Positions 23,541-31,185 of a DNA stretch of 34,859 nt are shown here, in pieces. This stretch comes from an uncultured Oscillospiraceae bacterium (GTDB lineage Bacteria; Bacillota; Clostridia; Oscillospirales; Acutalibacteraceae): positions 1 through 34,859 of the forward strand of contig UQHH01000023.1 in the NCBI GenBank assembly GCA_900540865.1. The letters run 5' to 3'. How positions within the stretch are numbered: the first letter of the stretch is position 1; each line of letters begins with the position of its first letter. The notes below the pieces were generated by a model. That model did no database searches, was not told the DNA's origin, and saw only the letters and a list, made by a program, of their open reading frames with translations. The translations under genes and the position numbers were made by a program.

Positions 23541-24407
23541 TTACTTTCCCTCCTTTGCAATTGCAAGAAAGCGGTCTTCAAGGCTTTCCTGCTTGAGCCG
23601 TACGTCGCGTATAGAGATTCCCTGCCGTTTCGATAAAACCGCTATTTCCTCCAGCGCTCCGGCAAGGTCTTTCGTTTCAAACGTCCAGTACCCGCAGTCG
23701 TCATTGACATATTTACAGTGGCCGATAGCCTGCAAATCTGGCGGGGAAGAAAAGCGCAGCTGCAAAAGAAAGCCTCCCTGGAAATCCTGAACAAGCTCCG
23801 CGGGTGCGCCGATTGTCTCTATTTTTCCATCCTTCAGGATGGCCGCCCGGTCGCACAACTGCTCCACCTCGGACATATCGTGGCTTGCAAGCACGATTGT
23901 TTTTCCCTGCCTTTTCAAACGGCGCAGCTCACCGTGGAGCGCCGCGCGCCCCTCGACGTCAAGCCCTGCTGTCGGCTCGTCGAGAAAAAGGATGTCGGGC
24001 TCGCCGAGCATAGAGAGCGCCAGGTGCAGCCGCCTTTTCTGCCCGGTAGACATATCGCCGTATTGCTTATTTAAAAGCGTATCCGCCCCGACCGCACGCA
24101 GGATTTTTTCATCGGGATTCACGTGCTTCCATTTGGAAAAAAAGCGGACCGCTTCTTTTCCTTTCATGTTTTTCGGCAGGGAGGAGGACTGTAGCTGTAT
24201 TCCAATTCCGCCCTTGATTTTAATTTCGCCCTGCTCGTACCGGCACAGGCCCTCCATGCATTCCAGCGCGGTTGTTTTGCCCGCGCCGTTTACGCCTAGC
24301 AGGGCGAAAATTTCACCCTGCTGAATGAAAAAGGAAATACCATGCAGTACTTCCGTTTTTCCATAGCTTTTGGTCAGATTGCTTACTTCGATGGCTGTTG
24401 TTGTCAT
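23541..24407 (-). CDS. ABC transporter ATP-binding protein
   Basis: This 288-residue nucleotide-binding subunit has Walker A GVNGAGKTT (38-46), signature STGQKRR and Walker B LFLDEPTAGLD, plus a C-terminal accessory domain as in DrrA/CcmA-type exporters. It energises export by the ABC-2 permease downstream. The start overlaps the MerR gene stop by 4 bp, so regulator, ATPase and permease form one operon. Length is usual for the group. Confidence 0.93.
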   Translation of the reverse strand: MTTTAIEVSNLTKSYGKTEVLHGISFFIQQGEIFALLGVNGAGKTTALECMEGLCRYEQGEIKIKGGIGIQLQSSSLPKNMKGKEAVRFFSKWKHVNPDEKILRAVGADTLLNKQYGDMSTGQKRRLHLALSMLGEPDILFLDEPTAGLDVEGRAALHGELRRLKRQGKTIVLASHDMSEVEQLCDRAAILKDGKIETIGAPAELVQDFQGGFLLQLRFSSPPDLQAIGHCKYVNDDCGYWTFETKDLAGALEEIAVLSKRQGISIRDVRLKQESLEDRFLAIAKEGK

Positions 24408-25213
24408 ATTTGCTGCTCCATTCCCGGAAAATCTATGCCGTTTTTTAAGAAATATTCCCCCAAAATAGCCTCCATAAAGGGGTCGATTTCCTTTTGCATG
24501 CTTGCTATATCCTCATCCCAGCCCGATTTATCCGTGTTGAACTCAAGCAGGTTGGGCAAAAGGCTCATGTTGCCGCCTGTAAAATCCATAATCAAATCCC
24601 ACCATTTTTTTGCAAGCGCCATACTGGCCTCGCTGTCCGGCGGTTCGCCCTGCTGCTTGAGCTTCAGGGCTTCCTCCATCAAGTCCCGGTATGTCCCGAT
24701 AAGCTGCTCGCCAAGCTCTGGGCGGTGCATAAAGCGTTGCTGAATATGGTCGGCAAGCGTCTGGTCAAGGCATTTCCAGACCCAGTAGTTTTTGTTGCCC
24801 ATGCGTAAAAGCTCAATAATTTCCGCGTACTTTTTAAAGTCCACCTTGTCAATGCGCAGCACCTCGGCGCGCAGAGACTTCAGCATCCCGGCGGCTGCCT
24901 GGAGGGAATATATCTGCTGCTCCACTGCCGCCTGCTGCTGCTCCAAAACGGCGGCGACCTCCTGCGGCGTATCCAGGGATAAAAGCCTGTCTTTGATTTC
25001 GTCCAAAGAGAACCCCAAATATTTGAAGGACAGGATTTGATGGAGCCTTATCATATCCTTTGAGGAATAAAGCCGCCTGCCGCCTCCGCTTAGGGCGGAG
25101 GGCTTTAAAAGGCCTTCCCTGTCATAGTATTGCAGCGTGCGCACGGTAACGCCCATCTGGCGCGCAAGCTCGCCCACTGTCATCAAGCCGTTTTTTATCA
25201 CAATCACCTTCAT
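24404..25213 (-). CDS. MerR-family transcriptional regulator
   Basis: This 269-residue regulator has an N-terminal MerR winged HTH (MTVGELARQMGVTVRTLQYY, then DREGLLKPS) and a dimerisation coiled coil with QQQAAVEQQI (about 85-120). The alpha-helical C-terminal effector domain contains ALAKKWWDLIMDFTGGN, resembling drug-sensing TipAS-type domains. It probably activates its own operon with the ABC exporter when a drug binds. The ATG at 25213 is taken, but the predicted transcription start leaves a leader of only a few bases and no ribosome site. The ATG at residue 11 (25183) is closer to the family N-terminus, so the start is uncertain. Confidence 0.85.
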   Translation of the reverse strand: MKVIVIKNGLMTVGELARQMGVTVRTLQYYDREGLLKPSALSGGGRRLYSSKDMIRLHQILSFKYLGFSLDEIKDRLLSLDTPQEVAAVLEQQQAAVEQQIYSLQAAAGMLKSLRAEVLRIDKVDFKKYAEIIELLRMGNKNYWVWKCLDQTLADHIQQRFMHRPELGEQLIGTYRDLMEEALKLKQQGEPPDSEASMALAKKWWDLIMDFTGGNMSLLPNLLEFNTDKSGWDEDIASMQKEIDPFMEAILGEYFLKNGIDFPGMEQQI

Positions 25214-25225
25214 TTCTATGTTGCT

Positions 25226-25256
25226 ATGATAACATATGACGTTACGTAATAAGCAA
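25226..25256 (-). promoter_or_regulatory. MerR-type promoter with 19-bp spacer
   Basis: On the minus strand TTGCTT (25251-25256) and TATCAT (25226-25231) are 19 bp apart, the elongated spacing that MerR regulators correct by distorting DNA. The spacer holds TTACGTAA and the repeated ACGT core (ACGTTACGT on the plus strand), the likely operator. Confidence 0.75.
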
Positions 25257-25355
25257 GCGTTTTGTTGGAACGGAATAATTTTCTAGCTGTATTTATTGTT
25301 TCAGTCATTATGGCCTGTGCCTTTTGCGTTTTGTGAAAAAGGCTTTTTTATAAGC

Positions 25356-25402
25356 GCAGGGCCGCACAAACGGAGCAAAATAAACCGTTTATGCGTCCCT
25401 GC
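25356..25402 (-). terminator. Imperfect hairpin after the methyltransferase gene
   Basis: GCAGGG pairs with CCCTGC and, inside, AAACGG pairs with CCGTTT around an 11-nt loop. On the minus strand TTATAAAAAAG follows, so it is a weak terminator candidate. The rest of 25214-25355 holds the MerR promoter and otherwise nothing recognisable. Confidence 0.45.
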
Positions 25403-25413
25403 TTCGTAATTGT

Positions 25414-26148
25414 TCACCGGGCAACAACAATCAGCCGCCTGCTTTCCTTATCATAGGGGCTTCTGTCATAGCCGCCATAAATCTGTATATCATCGAACCC
25501 GGCTTCCTTGAGCAGCCGCCTGTAATCATCGTCAAGTATAATTTTATAAACAATATCATACTGATTATTCTCCAGCCGTTCCTTTGAATGGTATAAATCT
25601 AAAACGTGTATGGTCTGGAACCGGGCGTCCTGTTCCTTCACAAATATCCGAGAAAAATCAGCCCTGTTTATTACTACCTCTATCGGGGGCATCGATAACG
25701 TAAAATGCGTTGTACCTTGTGTCAATACGAGGATACCGTTTGCTGTCAGCCTGTTTTTCATGGATTTGAGCGCTGTAACCAGGTCTTCGTCTGTGTGCAG
25801 GTGCGGCAGCGCTGTCGTAAGGCATACGATTGCATCGAATTTTTCGATAAATGCCTGCTGTAAATACCTGAAATCACATGAACGCAAGGGTATTTGCTTC
25901 CCATGCTTTTCAAGGTTTTTTGCCGCGACGTCCAGCATAGAGGCCGAATAGTCGGAGCCATAAACACGCAGTCCCAATTCAGACAGCATATGTAAATGCT
26001 GGCCTGTTCCACACGCGCAGTCTAATACGGCCTGTACGTGGTTTTCCGTGAAAAGCCGTTTAAAAAATTCCTTTTCGCTTCCGAGATACTCCTCGATGCT
26101 TCCGAATTCGTCGTAATCGTACGCAAATTTCTCATTAATATCCTTCAA
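25414..26148 (-). CDS. SAM-dependent methyltransferase (class I)
   Basis: This protein of 244 residues has a class I methyltransferase fold. Motif I reads VLDCACGTGQH, followed by an acidic strand end in VYGSDYSASML and a motif IV-like FDAIVCLTTALPHL. Unknown target; the acidic N-terminus resembles small-molecule methyltransferases of the ubiE/glycine-sarcosine type. I place the start at the TTG at 26148 because GGAGGGG lies 7 bp upstream; the ATG eight codons earlier (26172) has only a weak site. A good promoter lies at 26228-26256, so it is monocistronic. Confidence 0.82.
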   Translation of the reverse strand: MKDINEKFAYDYDEFGSIEEYLGSEKEFFKRLFTENHVQAVLDCACGTGQHLHMLSELGLRVYGSDYSASMLDVAAKNLEKHGKQIPLRSCDFRYLQQAFIEKFDAIVCLTTALPHLHTDEDLVTALKSMKNRLTANGILVLTQGTTHFTLSMPPIEVVINRADFSRIFVKEQDARFQTIHVLDLYHSKERLENNQYDIVYKIILDDDYRRLLKEAGFDDIQIYGGYDRSPYDKESRRLIVVAR

Positions 26149-26227
26149 GCCGTTCCCCTCCGTAAATATCATGCTCGAAAGGCTTCCAAAGGGCTGCCGT
26201 ATTGCTGTTTATTCGGGCTTCATTTGA

Positions 26228-26256
26228 ATTATACCTTTATTGCCTGTTCTGTTCAA
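26228..26256 (-). promoter_or_regulatory. Promoter for the methyltransferase gene
   Basis: On the minus strand TTGAAC (26251-26256) and TATAAT (26228-26233) are 17 bp apart. Confidence 0.7.
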
Positions 26257-26292
26257 CTGAAAACCTTCTTAAAGCTGCATCTATATAAAAAC

Positions 26293-26324
26293 AAAAGCCG
26301 GCGTACATAAGTACGCCGGCTTTT
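26293..26324 (-). terminator. Terminator of the ylxM-ffh-rpsP-khpA operon
   Basis: A perfect 14-bp stem AAAAGCCGGCGTAC (26293-26306) / GTACGCCGGCTTTT (26311-26324) with a 4-nt loop; on the minus strand the tail is TTTTGTTTTTATA. Confidence 0.9.
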
Positions 26325-26341
26325 CGCCTTGATTACTGTAA

Positions 26342-26575
26342 TCAGTCGATCTCTACCATTACCTTTGTGTTGCTTCTGATAGCGGCGCTGCGGGCAATCG
26401 TACGAATCGCCTTGGCGATGCGTCCCTGCTTGCCGATAATCCTGCCCATATCGTCCTCAGCAACATGAATGTGGTAAACAATTACACCTTCCTCGTTGGG
26501 CTCGTCCTCGTCGACCATTACCTGGTCGGGAGCCTCGACAAGACCCTTTGCGATAGTCGTGAGTAATTCTTTCAT
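26342..26575 (-). CDS. khpA: KH-domain RNA-binding protein KhpA
   Basis: This 77-residue protein is the YlqC/KhpA type of small KH protein, which with KhpB binds RNA and influences cell elongation and translation in Firmicutes. It contains the KH GxxG loop in IIGKQGRIAKAIRTI. It follows rpsP by 17 bp, the conserved Firmicute arrangement. The operon ends here with a strong terminator; rimM, trmD and rplS, which often follow, are not in the window. Confidence 0.94.
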   Translation of the reverse strand: MKELLTTIAKGLVEAPDQVMVDEDEPNEEGVIVYHIHVAEDDMGRIIGKQGRIAKAIRTIARSAAIRSNTKVMVEID

Positions 26576-26592
26576 GATATTAACCTTCTTTC

Positions 26593-26838
26593 TTAGTCAA
26601 TCACGTCGTTCTTCTTAAAGAGAGCCTTTACAGTATCTGTGGGCTGCGCGCCCTTGGAAATCCAGTCCTTCGCCTTCTCGGCGTCCACCTTGAACTCCGC
26701 CGGCTTCTGAAGGGGGTTGTAATAACCGATTTCTTCAATGAAACGGCCGTCCCTGGGATATCTGGAATCCGCAACTACGATACGGTAAAAAGGAGACTTC
26801 TTCGCACCCATACGGCGCAGTCTGATTTTTACTGCCAT
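26593..26838 (-). CDS. rpsP: 30S ribosomal protein S16
   Basis: This is ribosomal protein bS16 of 81 residues, with the family start MAVKIRLRRMGAKKSPFYRI and the conserved VVADSRYPRDGRFIEEIGYYNP. It binds 16S rRNA during 30S assembly. The ATG at 26838 follows GGAGGTGA; the longer open frame from 26859 adds seven residues not found in S16. Confidence 0.98.
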   Translation of the reverse strand: MAVKIRLRRMGAKKSPFYRIVVADSRYPRDGRFIEEIGYYNPLQKPAEFKVDAEKAKDWISKGAQPTDTVKALFKKNDVID

Positions 26839-26917
26839 GTCGAACTCACCTCCGAACACAATAAAATATTACTTATATCTTCACCAATCAGCTAAACACC
26901 ATTGGATGAATACATTA

Positions 26918-28270
26918 TCAGAACCTGCCCATCGGACCGCCAAGCCCTGGAAGATTGCGCATCTTGCGCTTTGACTTGCCCTTGCCGCCGCCGAACTGCT
27001 TCATCATTTTCTGCATCTGCTCAAACTGCTTGATTAGGCGGTTGACGTCCTCGACCTTCATGCCGCAGCCCGCGGCAATCCTGCGCCGCCGTGACGCGTT
27101 TAGCACGGACGGCTTTGCGCGTTCCTCCGCCGTCATAGACAGGATAATCGCCGCGTTGCGGTCCATAATCCTGTCGTCAATATCGACGTCCTCAATCTGC
27201 TTGTCGACGCCCGGGAGCTTCGACAAAATATTTTTCAGCGGGCCCATCTTTTTGATTTGCTGGAACTGGTCGAGCATATCGTTTAAGTCCATCTGGTTTT
27301 TGGCCATCTTTTCGGCAAGCTGCTCAGCCTTTTTTTGGTCGAGCTTGCTCTCGGCGTCCTCGATGAGCGTTAAAACGTCGCCCATGCCAAGGATTCGGCT
27401 CGCCATACGGTCGGGGTGAAATACCTCGATGTCCTCGAGCTTTTCGCCCGTACCGGCGTATTTAATCGGCCTGCCCGTAACCGCCCGGACGGAAAGCGCC
27501 GCGCCGCCGCGCGTGTCGCCGTCGAGCTTTGTGAGGATGACGCCCGTAATGTCGAGCAGGTCGTTGAACGACTTTGCCACGTTTACGGCGTCCTGGCCGG
27601 TCATCGCGTCGACGACCAGCAGGATTTCCTGCGGCTCGACCTCGCCCTTTATCTTTTTGAGCTCCTCCATGAGCGCCTCGTCGATGTGCAGGCGGCCGGC
27701 GGTATCGAGGATTAAAATGTCGTTTCCGTAGTCCCTTGCATGCCGCACGGCGGCTTTCGCAATTTTAACGGGATTTTCCGTACCCATCTCGAACACGGGC
27801 GCGCCGGCCTTTTCGCCGACGACCTTAAGCTGTTCAATCGCCGCGGGGCGGTATACGTCGCAAGCGGCGAGAAGCGGCCGGTGGCCCTGGCTTTTTAAAA
27901 GCCTTGCGAGCTTGCCCGCGTGCGTCGTCTTACCGGAGCCCTGCAGGCCGCAGAGCATGACAATAGACGGGGGCTTCGGCGCGCTTGCAAGCTTTGCCTG
28001 CTGCCCGCCCATCAGCTCGGTAAGCTCTTCGTTTACGATTTTGACGACCATCTGCGCGGGCGTCAGGCTTTCCATGACGGCGCTGCCAACGGCGCGCTCG
28101 GTAACCTTGTTCGTAAAATCCTTCGCTACCTTATAGTTTACGTCCGCTTCCAGAAGCGCCAGGCGCACCTCGCGCATGGCTTCCTTTACGTCCGATTCGC
28201 TCAGCTTTCCCTTAGAGCGCAGTTTTTTGAACGCGGCGCTCAGTTTATCCGATAAACCTTCAAAGGCCAA
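26918..28270 (-). CDS. ffh: Signal recognition particle protein Ffh
   Basis: Ffh is the GTPase of the bacterial signal recognition particle, which targets nascent membrane proteins to FtsY. The 450-residue protein has the N domain, the G domain with GLQGSGKTT, DTAGR and TKLDGD, and a Met-rich M domain (MEQ...QMQKMMKQFGGGKGKSK) that binds 4.5S RNA and signal peptides. I place the start at the TTG at 28270, giving the standard N-terminus MAFEGL; AAAGGA lies 8 bp upstream, whereas the ATG at 28279 is fused to that site. It is preceded by ylxM with 24 bp between them. Confidence 0.96.
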   Translation of the reverse strand: MAFEGLSDKLSAAFKKLRSKGKLSESDVKEAMREVRLALLEADVNYKVAKDFTNKVTERAVGSAVMESLTPAQMVVKIVNEELTELMGGQQAKLASAPKPPSIVMLCGLQGSGKTTHAGKLARLLKSQGHRPLLAACDVYRPAAIEQLKVVGEKAGAPVFEMGTENPVKIAKAAVRHARDYGNDILILDTAGRLHIDEALMEELKKIKGEVEPQEILLVVDAMTGQDAVNVAKSFNDLLDITGVILTKLDGDTRGGAALSVRAVTGRPIKYAGTGEKLEDIEVFHPDRMASRILGMGDVLTLIEDAESKLDQKKAEQLAEKMAKNQMDLNDMLDQFQQIKKMGPLKNILSKLPGVDKQIEDVDIDDRIMDRNAAIILSMTAEERAKPSVLNASRRRRIAAGCGMKVEDVNRLIKQFEQMQKMMKQFGGGKGKSKRKMRNLPGLGGPMGRF

Positions 28271-28294
28271 GGCGACCATCCTTTCTGTTATAGG

Positions 28295-28657
28295 TTATTC
28301 TTTCAGCCTTCCGGCTGTATCGATAATGACGCGCGCGCATTGTTCGAGCGCGCCGTCATGGTATTCCCGCTCATTGAGCCGGGCGATTTCCCGCGCCTGC
28401 GCGCTGATTTCGCCAAGGCCCTTCTGCATAGCCCCAAAGCGTCTATAAAGGCCGAGCTTTTCCTCCATTTCAAACAGGGCGGCCTCGGTACGCTTGACCG
28501 CGTCTCTCACGCCCTGCCTGGTAATGCCGAAATTTTCAGCCGTCTCGCTCAGGGATAAATCGTTGTTATAGTAGCATGCGGTGATCTCCCGCTGTTTTTC
28601 GGAAAGGAGGTCTCCGTAAAAATCGAGCAGGAGAGAAATCTGAAGGTTCTTTTCCAT
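28295..28657 (-). CDS. ylxM: YlxM-family DNA-binding protein
   Basis: This 120-residue protein is the YlxM/p13 type, with an HTH related to sigma-70 region 4 (LSLSETAENFGITRQGVRDAV) and a helical C-terminus. YlxM regularly precedes ffh and is reported to act with the SRP system. It begins MEKNLQISLLLDFYGDLLS, the family N-terminus. GGGAGCGGGA precedes the ATG at 28657; the upstream ATG at 28678 is not favoured. First gene of the operon, with a consensus promoter. Confidence 0.92.
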   Translation of the reverse strand: MEKNLQISLLLDFYGDLLSEKQREITACYYNNDLSLSETAENFGITRQGVRDAVKRTEAALFEMEEKLGLYRRFGAMQKGLGEISAQAREIARLNEREYHDGALEQCARVIIDTAGRLKE

Positions 28658-28709
28658 GGTTCCCGCTCCCAAAATCACACTGTAAAGCTTTTTTCTTTAC
28701 ACCTTAGTG

Positions 28710-28738
28710 ATTATACGGCATCCGAAGCGGTTTGTCAA
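28710..28738 (-). promoter_or_regulatory. Consensus sigma-A promoter for ylxM-ffh-rpsP-khpA
   Basis: On the minus strand TTGACA (28733-28738) and TATAAT (28710-28715) are 17 bp apart, a full consensus fit for a housekeeping operon. A small leader hairpin GTAAAG/CTTTAC lies at 28682-28700. Confidence 0.88.
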
Positions 28739-28779
28739 CCTTTCTTTCTTGCGGGGGGCTATTTCCAGCCAATGCAAGC

Positions 28780-28808
28780 TTGACAGGCGGTAAAAAAGGG
28801 TGTATGCT
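28780..28808 (+). promoter_or_regulatory. Promoter of the TPP riboswitch-thiT transcript
   Basis: TTGACA (28780-28785) and TATGCT (28803-28808) are 17 bp apart, starting transcription shortly before the riboswitch. Confidence 0.78.
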
Positions 28809-28834
28809 TTATTTCGACAAAAATCGAATAAAAA

Positions 28835-28916
28835 CACAGGGGTGCTGATTTTCGGCTGAGAGCGCATGAGCGTAACCCTTACACCTGATCCGGATAATGC
28901 CGGCGGAGGAAGTTTG
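28835..28916 (+). ncRNA. TPP riboswitch (THI element)
   Basis: The conserved thi-box segments are all present in order: CAGGGGTGC, GGCTGAGAG, the variable arm, AACCCTTACACCTGATC, and GGATAATGCCGGCGGAGG. The pyrimidine-sensing GCTGAGA and pyrophosphate-sensing arms are intact. It lies upstream of a thiamine transporter gene, with an intrinsic terminator 50 bp downstream, so it most likely acts by transcription termination when thiamine pyrophosphate is bound. Confidence 0.96.
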
Positions 28917-28966
28917 TTTTCCTGTTTTGTGAAAGCATTGCTGTCATAAAGCAGCGTTGTATATTT

Positions 28967-28996
28967 CGCCGTACGGTTTTCCGTACGGCGTTTTTT
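28967..28996 (+). terminator. Riboswitch-controlled terminator
   Basis: A perfect 10-bp stem CGCCGTACGG / CCGTACGGCG with loop TTTT is followed by six T. It ends 35 bp before thiT and forms the expression platform of the TPP riboswitch. Confidence 0.9.
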
Positions 28997-29030
28997 ATTT
29001 GAAGAAGTTTAAATTTGAGGAGATGTTTTT

Positions 29031-29675
29031 ATGAACCAGAAAATCCTGCGCCTAGTGACAAGCGGCGTGCTCATCGCCCTTGGTACGGTGCTTTCGATGA
29101 TTAAGGTGTTCGACCTTCCGTACGGCGGCTCTATCACGCTGTTCAGCATGGTGCCGCTGATGGTGCTCGGCTATATGTACGGTATGCGCTGGGGCCTTTT
29201 GTGCGGCTTTGTGTTCGGCGTGCTGCAGGGCGTGCTCGGCGCGACGACCTCTCAGGCGTTCGCGGGCGTTACCGGCTTTAACGTGGTGCTGATGGCGTTT
29301 CTCGATTATATCGCCGCGTTTATGGTGCTCGGCCTGGCCGGTATGTTCCGCAAAGTAATCAAAAAGCCGGCGCTTGCCTTCGCGCTCGGTGGGATAGTCG
29401 CGGGACTTCTGCGCTATGTGTGCCATTTCCTTTCGGGCTATATCCTGTGGGGGAGCTATGCCGAATGGTTCTTCGGAGATGTAATGAACAACGGCACGGG
29501 CACGTATATCCTGAATAACTTTACGGGCGATATGCTTGCAATTCTTTATTCGCTGATTTATAACGCAAGCTATATGCTGCCGGAAATCGCGATTTCCATC
29601 GCCGGCATCATCATTTTGATGTGTGTAAAGCCAATCAGGAAGCAGGTCCTGAGCCATTCGCACAGCCTGGCGTAA
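29031..29675 (+). CDS. thiT: Energy-coupled thiamine transporter ThiT (ECF S component)
   Basis: ThiT is the membrane S component that binds thiamine and works with a shared ECF AAT module. The 214-residue protein has six predicted helices and family patterns: GGSITLFSMVPLMVLGYMYG, the LDYIAAFMVLGLAG segment, and RYVCHFLSGYILWGSYA. The TPP riboswitch directly upstream strongly supports thiamine specificity. GAGGAG precedes the ATG. The ECF ATPases and T component are not in the window. It is slightly longer than the typical 180-200 residues. Confidence 0.94.
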   Translation: MNQKILRLVTSGVLIALGTVLSMIKVFDLPYGGSITLFSMVPLMVLGYMYGMRWGLLCGFVFGVLQGVLGATTSQAFAGVTGFNVVLMAFLDYIAAFMVLGLAGMFRKVIKKPALAFALGGIVAGLLRYVCHFLSGYILWGSYAEWFFGDVMNNGTGTYILNNFTGDMLAILYSLIYNASYMLPEIAISIAGIIILMCVKPIRKQVLSHSHSLA

Positions 29676-29687
29676 AAATAACGAAAG

Positions 29688-29726
29688 AAAAGCAGCCGGT
29701 CCGTTTTTGGACAGGCTGCTTTTTTG
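29688..29726. terminator. Terminator between thiT and the DUF1015 gene
   Basis: GCAGCC and TCC pair with GGA and GGCTGC around GTTTTT with a 2-bp internal mismatch, flanked by AAAA and TTTTTT. Flanked T-runs on both strands suit the convergent genes. Confidence 0.8.
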
Positions 29727-29728
29727 TA

Positions 29729-31009
29729 TCAGATGAGCTCGTTCATTACAAGCCCCGTAATCAGCTTGGGATAGAAATAGGTGGATTTCTGCGGCATTTT
29801 CTCGCCCGCGGAGGCGACGTCGCGTATTTGCGTCACCTTCGTCGGGTTGAGCAGGAAAGCGCATTGCGCCTTGCCGCTTTGCACAGCCGCGATTGCCTCG
29901 TCAAAAATTTTGGTGTAGGTGAGGTTAATTTGCTGTGCCATGTTTTCCGCGTCGATGCCAAAAAGCTTCTCAAGCACCAGCGTATGTAAAACGGTAACGT
30001 CCAGCCCCTGCGTGGCTTCGCTTGCGTCAGGCAGCAGCTCCTTGATGGGGGAAAGGTCCTTTAGCACGAGCTGCGTCCAGTTATCGCCGCCCGCGTAAAA
30101 CGCAAACGCGTTTTTGCCCTTTTGGAACTCCCTGTCGAGCTCCTGCTCAATGGTATCCGTCCCCGTTTTTTCCGTAATGTCAAAATACTTCGCGCAGGCC
30201 CGAATGGCCTTTGCGGCGTCAAAATCCTTTAAATCGCGCACAAGGCGGTGCGTCGGGAACACGACAAGGCCGGGGTGCTCCATTTCGACGAGCATCATCA
30301 TCTGGTAATCGACAGCGTCCCCCTCCTTGGCTTTCCCGGTTCCCCTGCACCAGTTGCGGTAATTGAGCGCCGTCTCGTAACGGTGGTGCCCGTCGGCGAT
30401 GTACAGCCTGCGCTCGGCAAAATCATCACAGATAGCTGCAAGCTCTGCTTCATCTGTTATAATCCAGAGGCGGTGCGTCACGTTTTCCTGGTCGGTCAGC
30501 TCAATATCGGGCGCGCCCTGTGAAAGCCTGTCGAGCTTGTTTGTCGTCTGGTGCTGTTCATCCATGTAAAGGGAGTAAATTTGGCTGAAGTTGCAGTTGG
30601 TCGCCTTCATCAGGTTCAGGCGGTCCTCCTTGGCCTTTGAGAGCGTAAACTCGTGCGGCAGAACGATGCCCTTAGAGAATTCCTCGAGCCTGACCCTGCA
30701 AATCATGCCCTTGACCTTTGTGCGCTTGCCGTAGGCCTCGAATTCCTCTTCATAAATATAGATGGCCGGCTGGTCCTCGGTCTTTAAAATGCCGTCTGCC
30801 TGCCAGTCTTTTAAAATCTCCGCGGCGGCTTCATAAGGGTGCCCGCCCTTCGGAAGCTCCAGGCGGATGATGTTGTGCTCGTTCGTCTCAATATAGGAAA
30901 GCCGCTGTTCCTCACTGATGATGTCATAGGGAGGGCATACAAGCTCCTCGATTTTACCTGCCTTTTCCGTGTCGAAGCGTACCCCGCGAAACGGTTTTAC
31001 AATTGCCAT
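29729..31009 (-). CDS. DUF1015-family protein
   Basis: This 426-residue cytoplasmic protein has the full DUF1015 pattern, beginning IVKPFRGVRF and VCPPYDIISEE, with IADGHHRYETAL in the middle (a conserved GHHR motif) and a C-terminal domain. Members often lie near serine biosynthesis genes, but none is seen here. The biochemical role is not established. AAAGGAG lies about 8 bp before the ATG. It is divergent from the amidohydrolase gene, each with a clear promoter. Confidence 0.9.
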   Translation of the reverse strand: MAIVKPFRGVRFDTEKAGKIEELVCPPYDIISEEQRLSYIETNEHNIIRLELPKGGHPYEAAAEILKDWQADGILKTEDQPAIYIYEEEFEAYGKRTKVKGMICRVRLEEFSKGIVLPHEFTLSKAKEDRLNLMKATNCNFSQIYSLYMDEQHQTTNKLDRLSQGAPDIELTDQENVTHRLWIITDEAELAAICDDFAERRLYIADGHHRYETALNYRNWCRGTGKAKEGDAVDYQMMMLVEMEHPGLVVFPTHRLVRDLKDFDAAKAIRACAKYFDITEKTGTDTIEQELDREFQKGKNAFAFYAGGDNWTQLVLKDLSPIKELLPDASEATQGLDVTVLHTLVLEKLFGIDAENMAQQINLTYTKIFDEAIAAVQSGKAQCAFLLNPTKVTQIRDVASAGEKMPQKSTYFYPKLITGLVMNELI

Positions 31010-31056
31010 AACCCAGTCTCCTTTATTTTTGAATGATACAGCCGTGTTTGCCTTTC

Positions 31057-31085
31057 ATTGTATCTTTTTTCCACACGCGCGTCAA
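31057..31085 (-). promoter_or_regulatory. Promoter for the DUF1015 gene
   Basis: On the minus strand TTGACG (31080-31085) and TACAAT (31057-31062) are 17 bp apart, 48 bp from the start codon. Confidence 0.75.
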
Positions 31086-31115
31086 GTAATACGGCGCGCT
31101 TCAAGGGACGGCGTT

Positions 31116-31144
31116 TTGACTTTTTGTATAGAGAGGCCTATACT
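31116..31144 (+). promoter_or_regulatory. Promoter for the amidohydrolase gene
   Basis: TTGACT (31116-31121) and TATACT (31139-31144) are 17 bp apart, 42 bp from the start codon. Confidence 0.78.
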
Positions 31145-31185
31145 AAAGCAGGTACTACAATTCAGAGCTTGGAGGGAACCCTTGC

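Noticed and set aside
29052..29864. 270-codon minus-strand open frame opposite thiT
   Set aside because: Its composition (many His, Arg, Glu) is that of an antisense frame; thiT is supported by riboswitch and family motifs.
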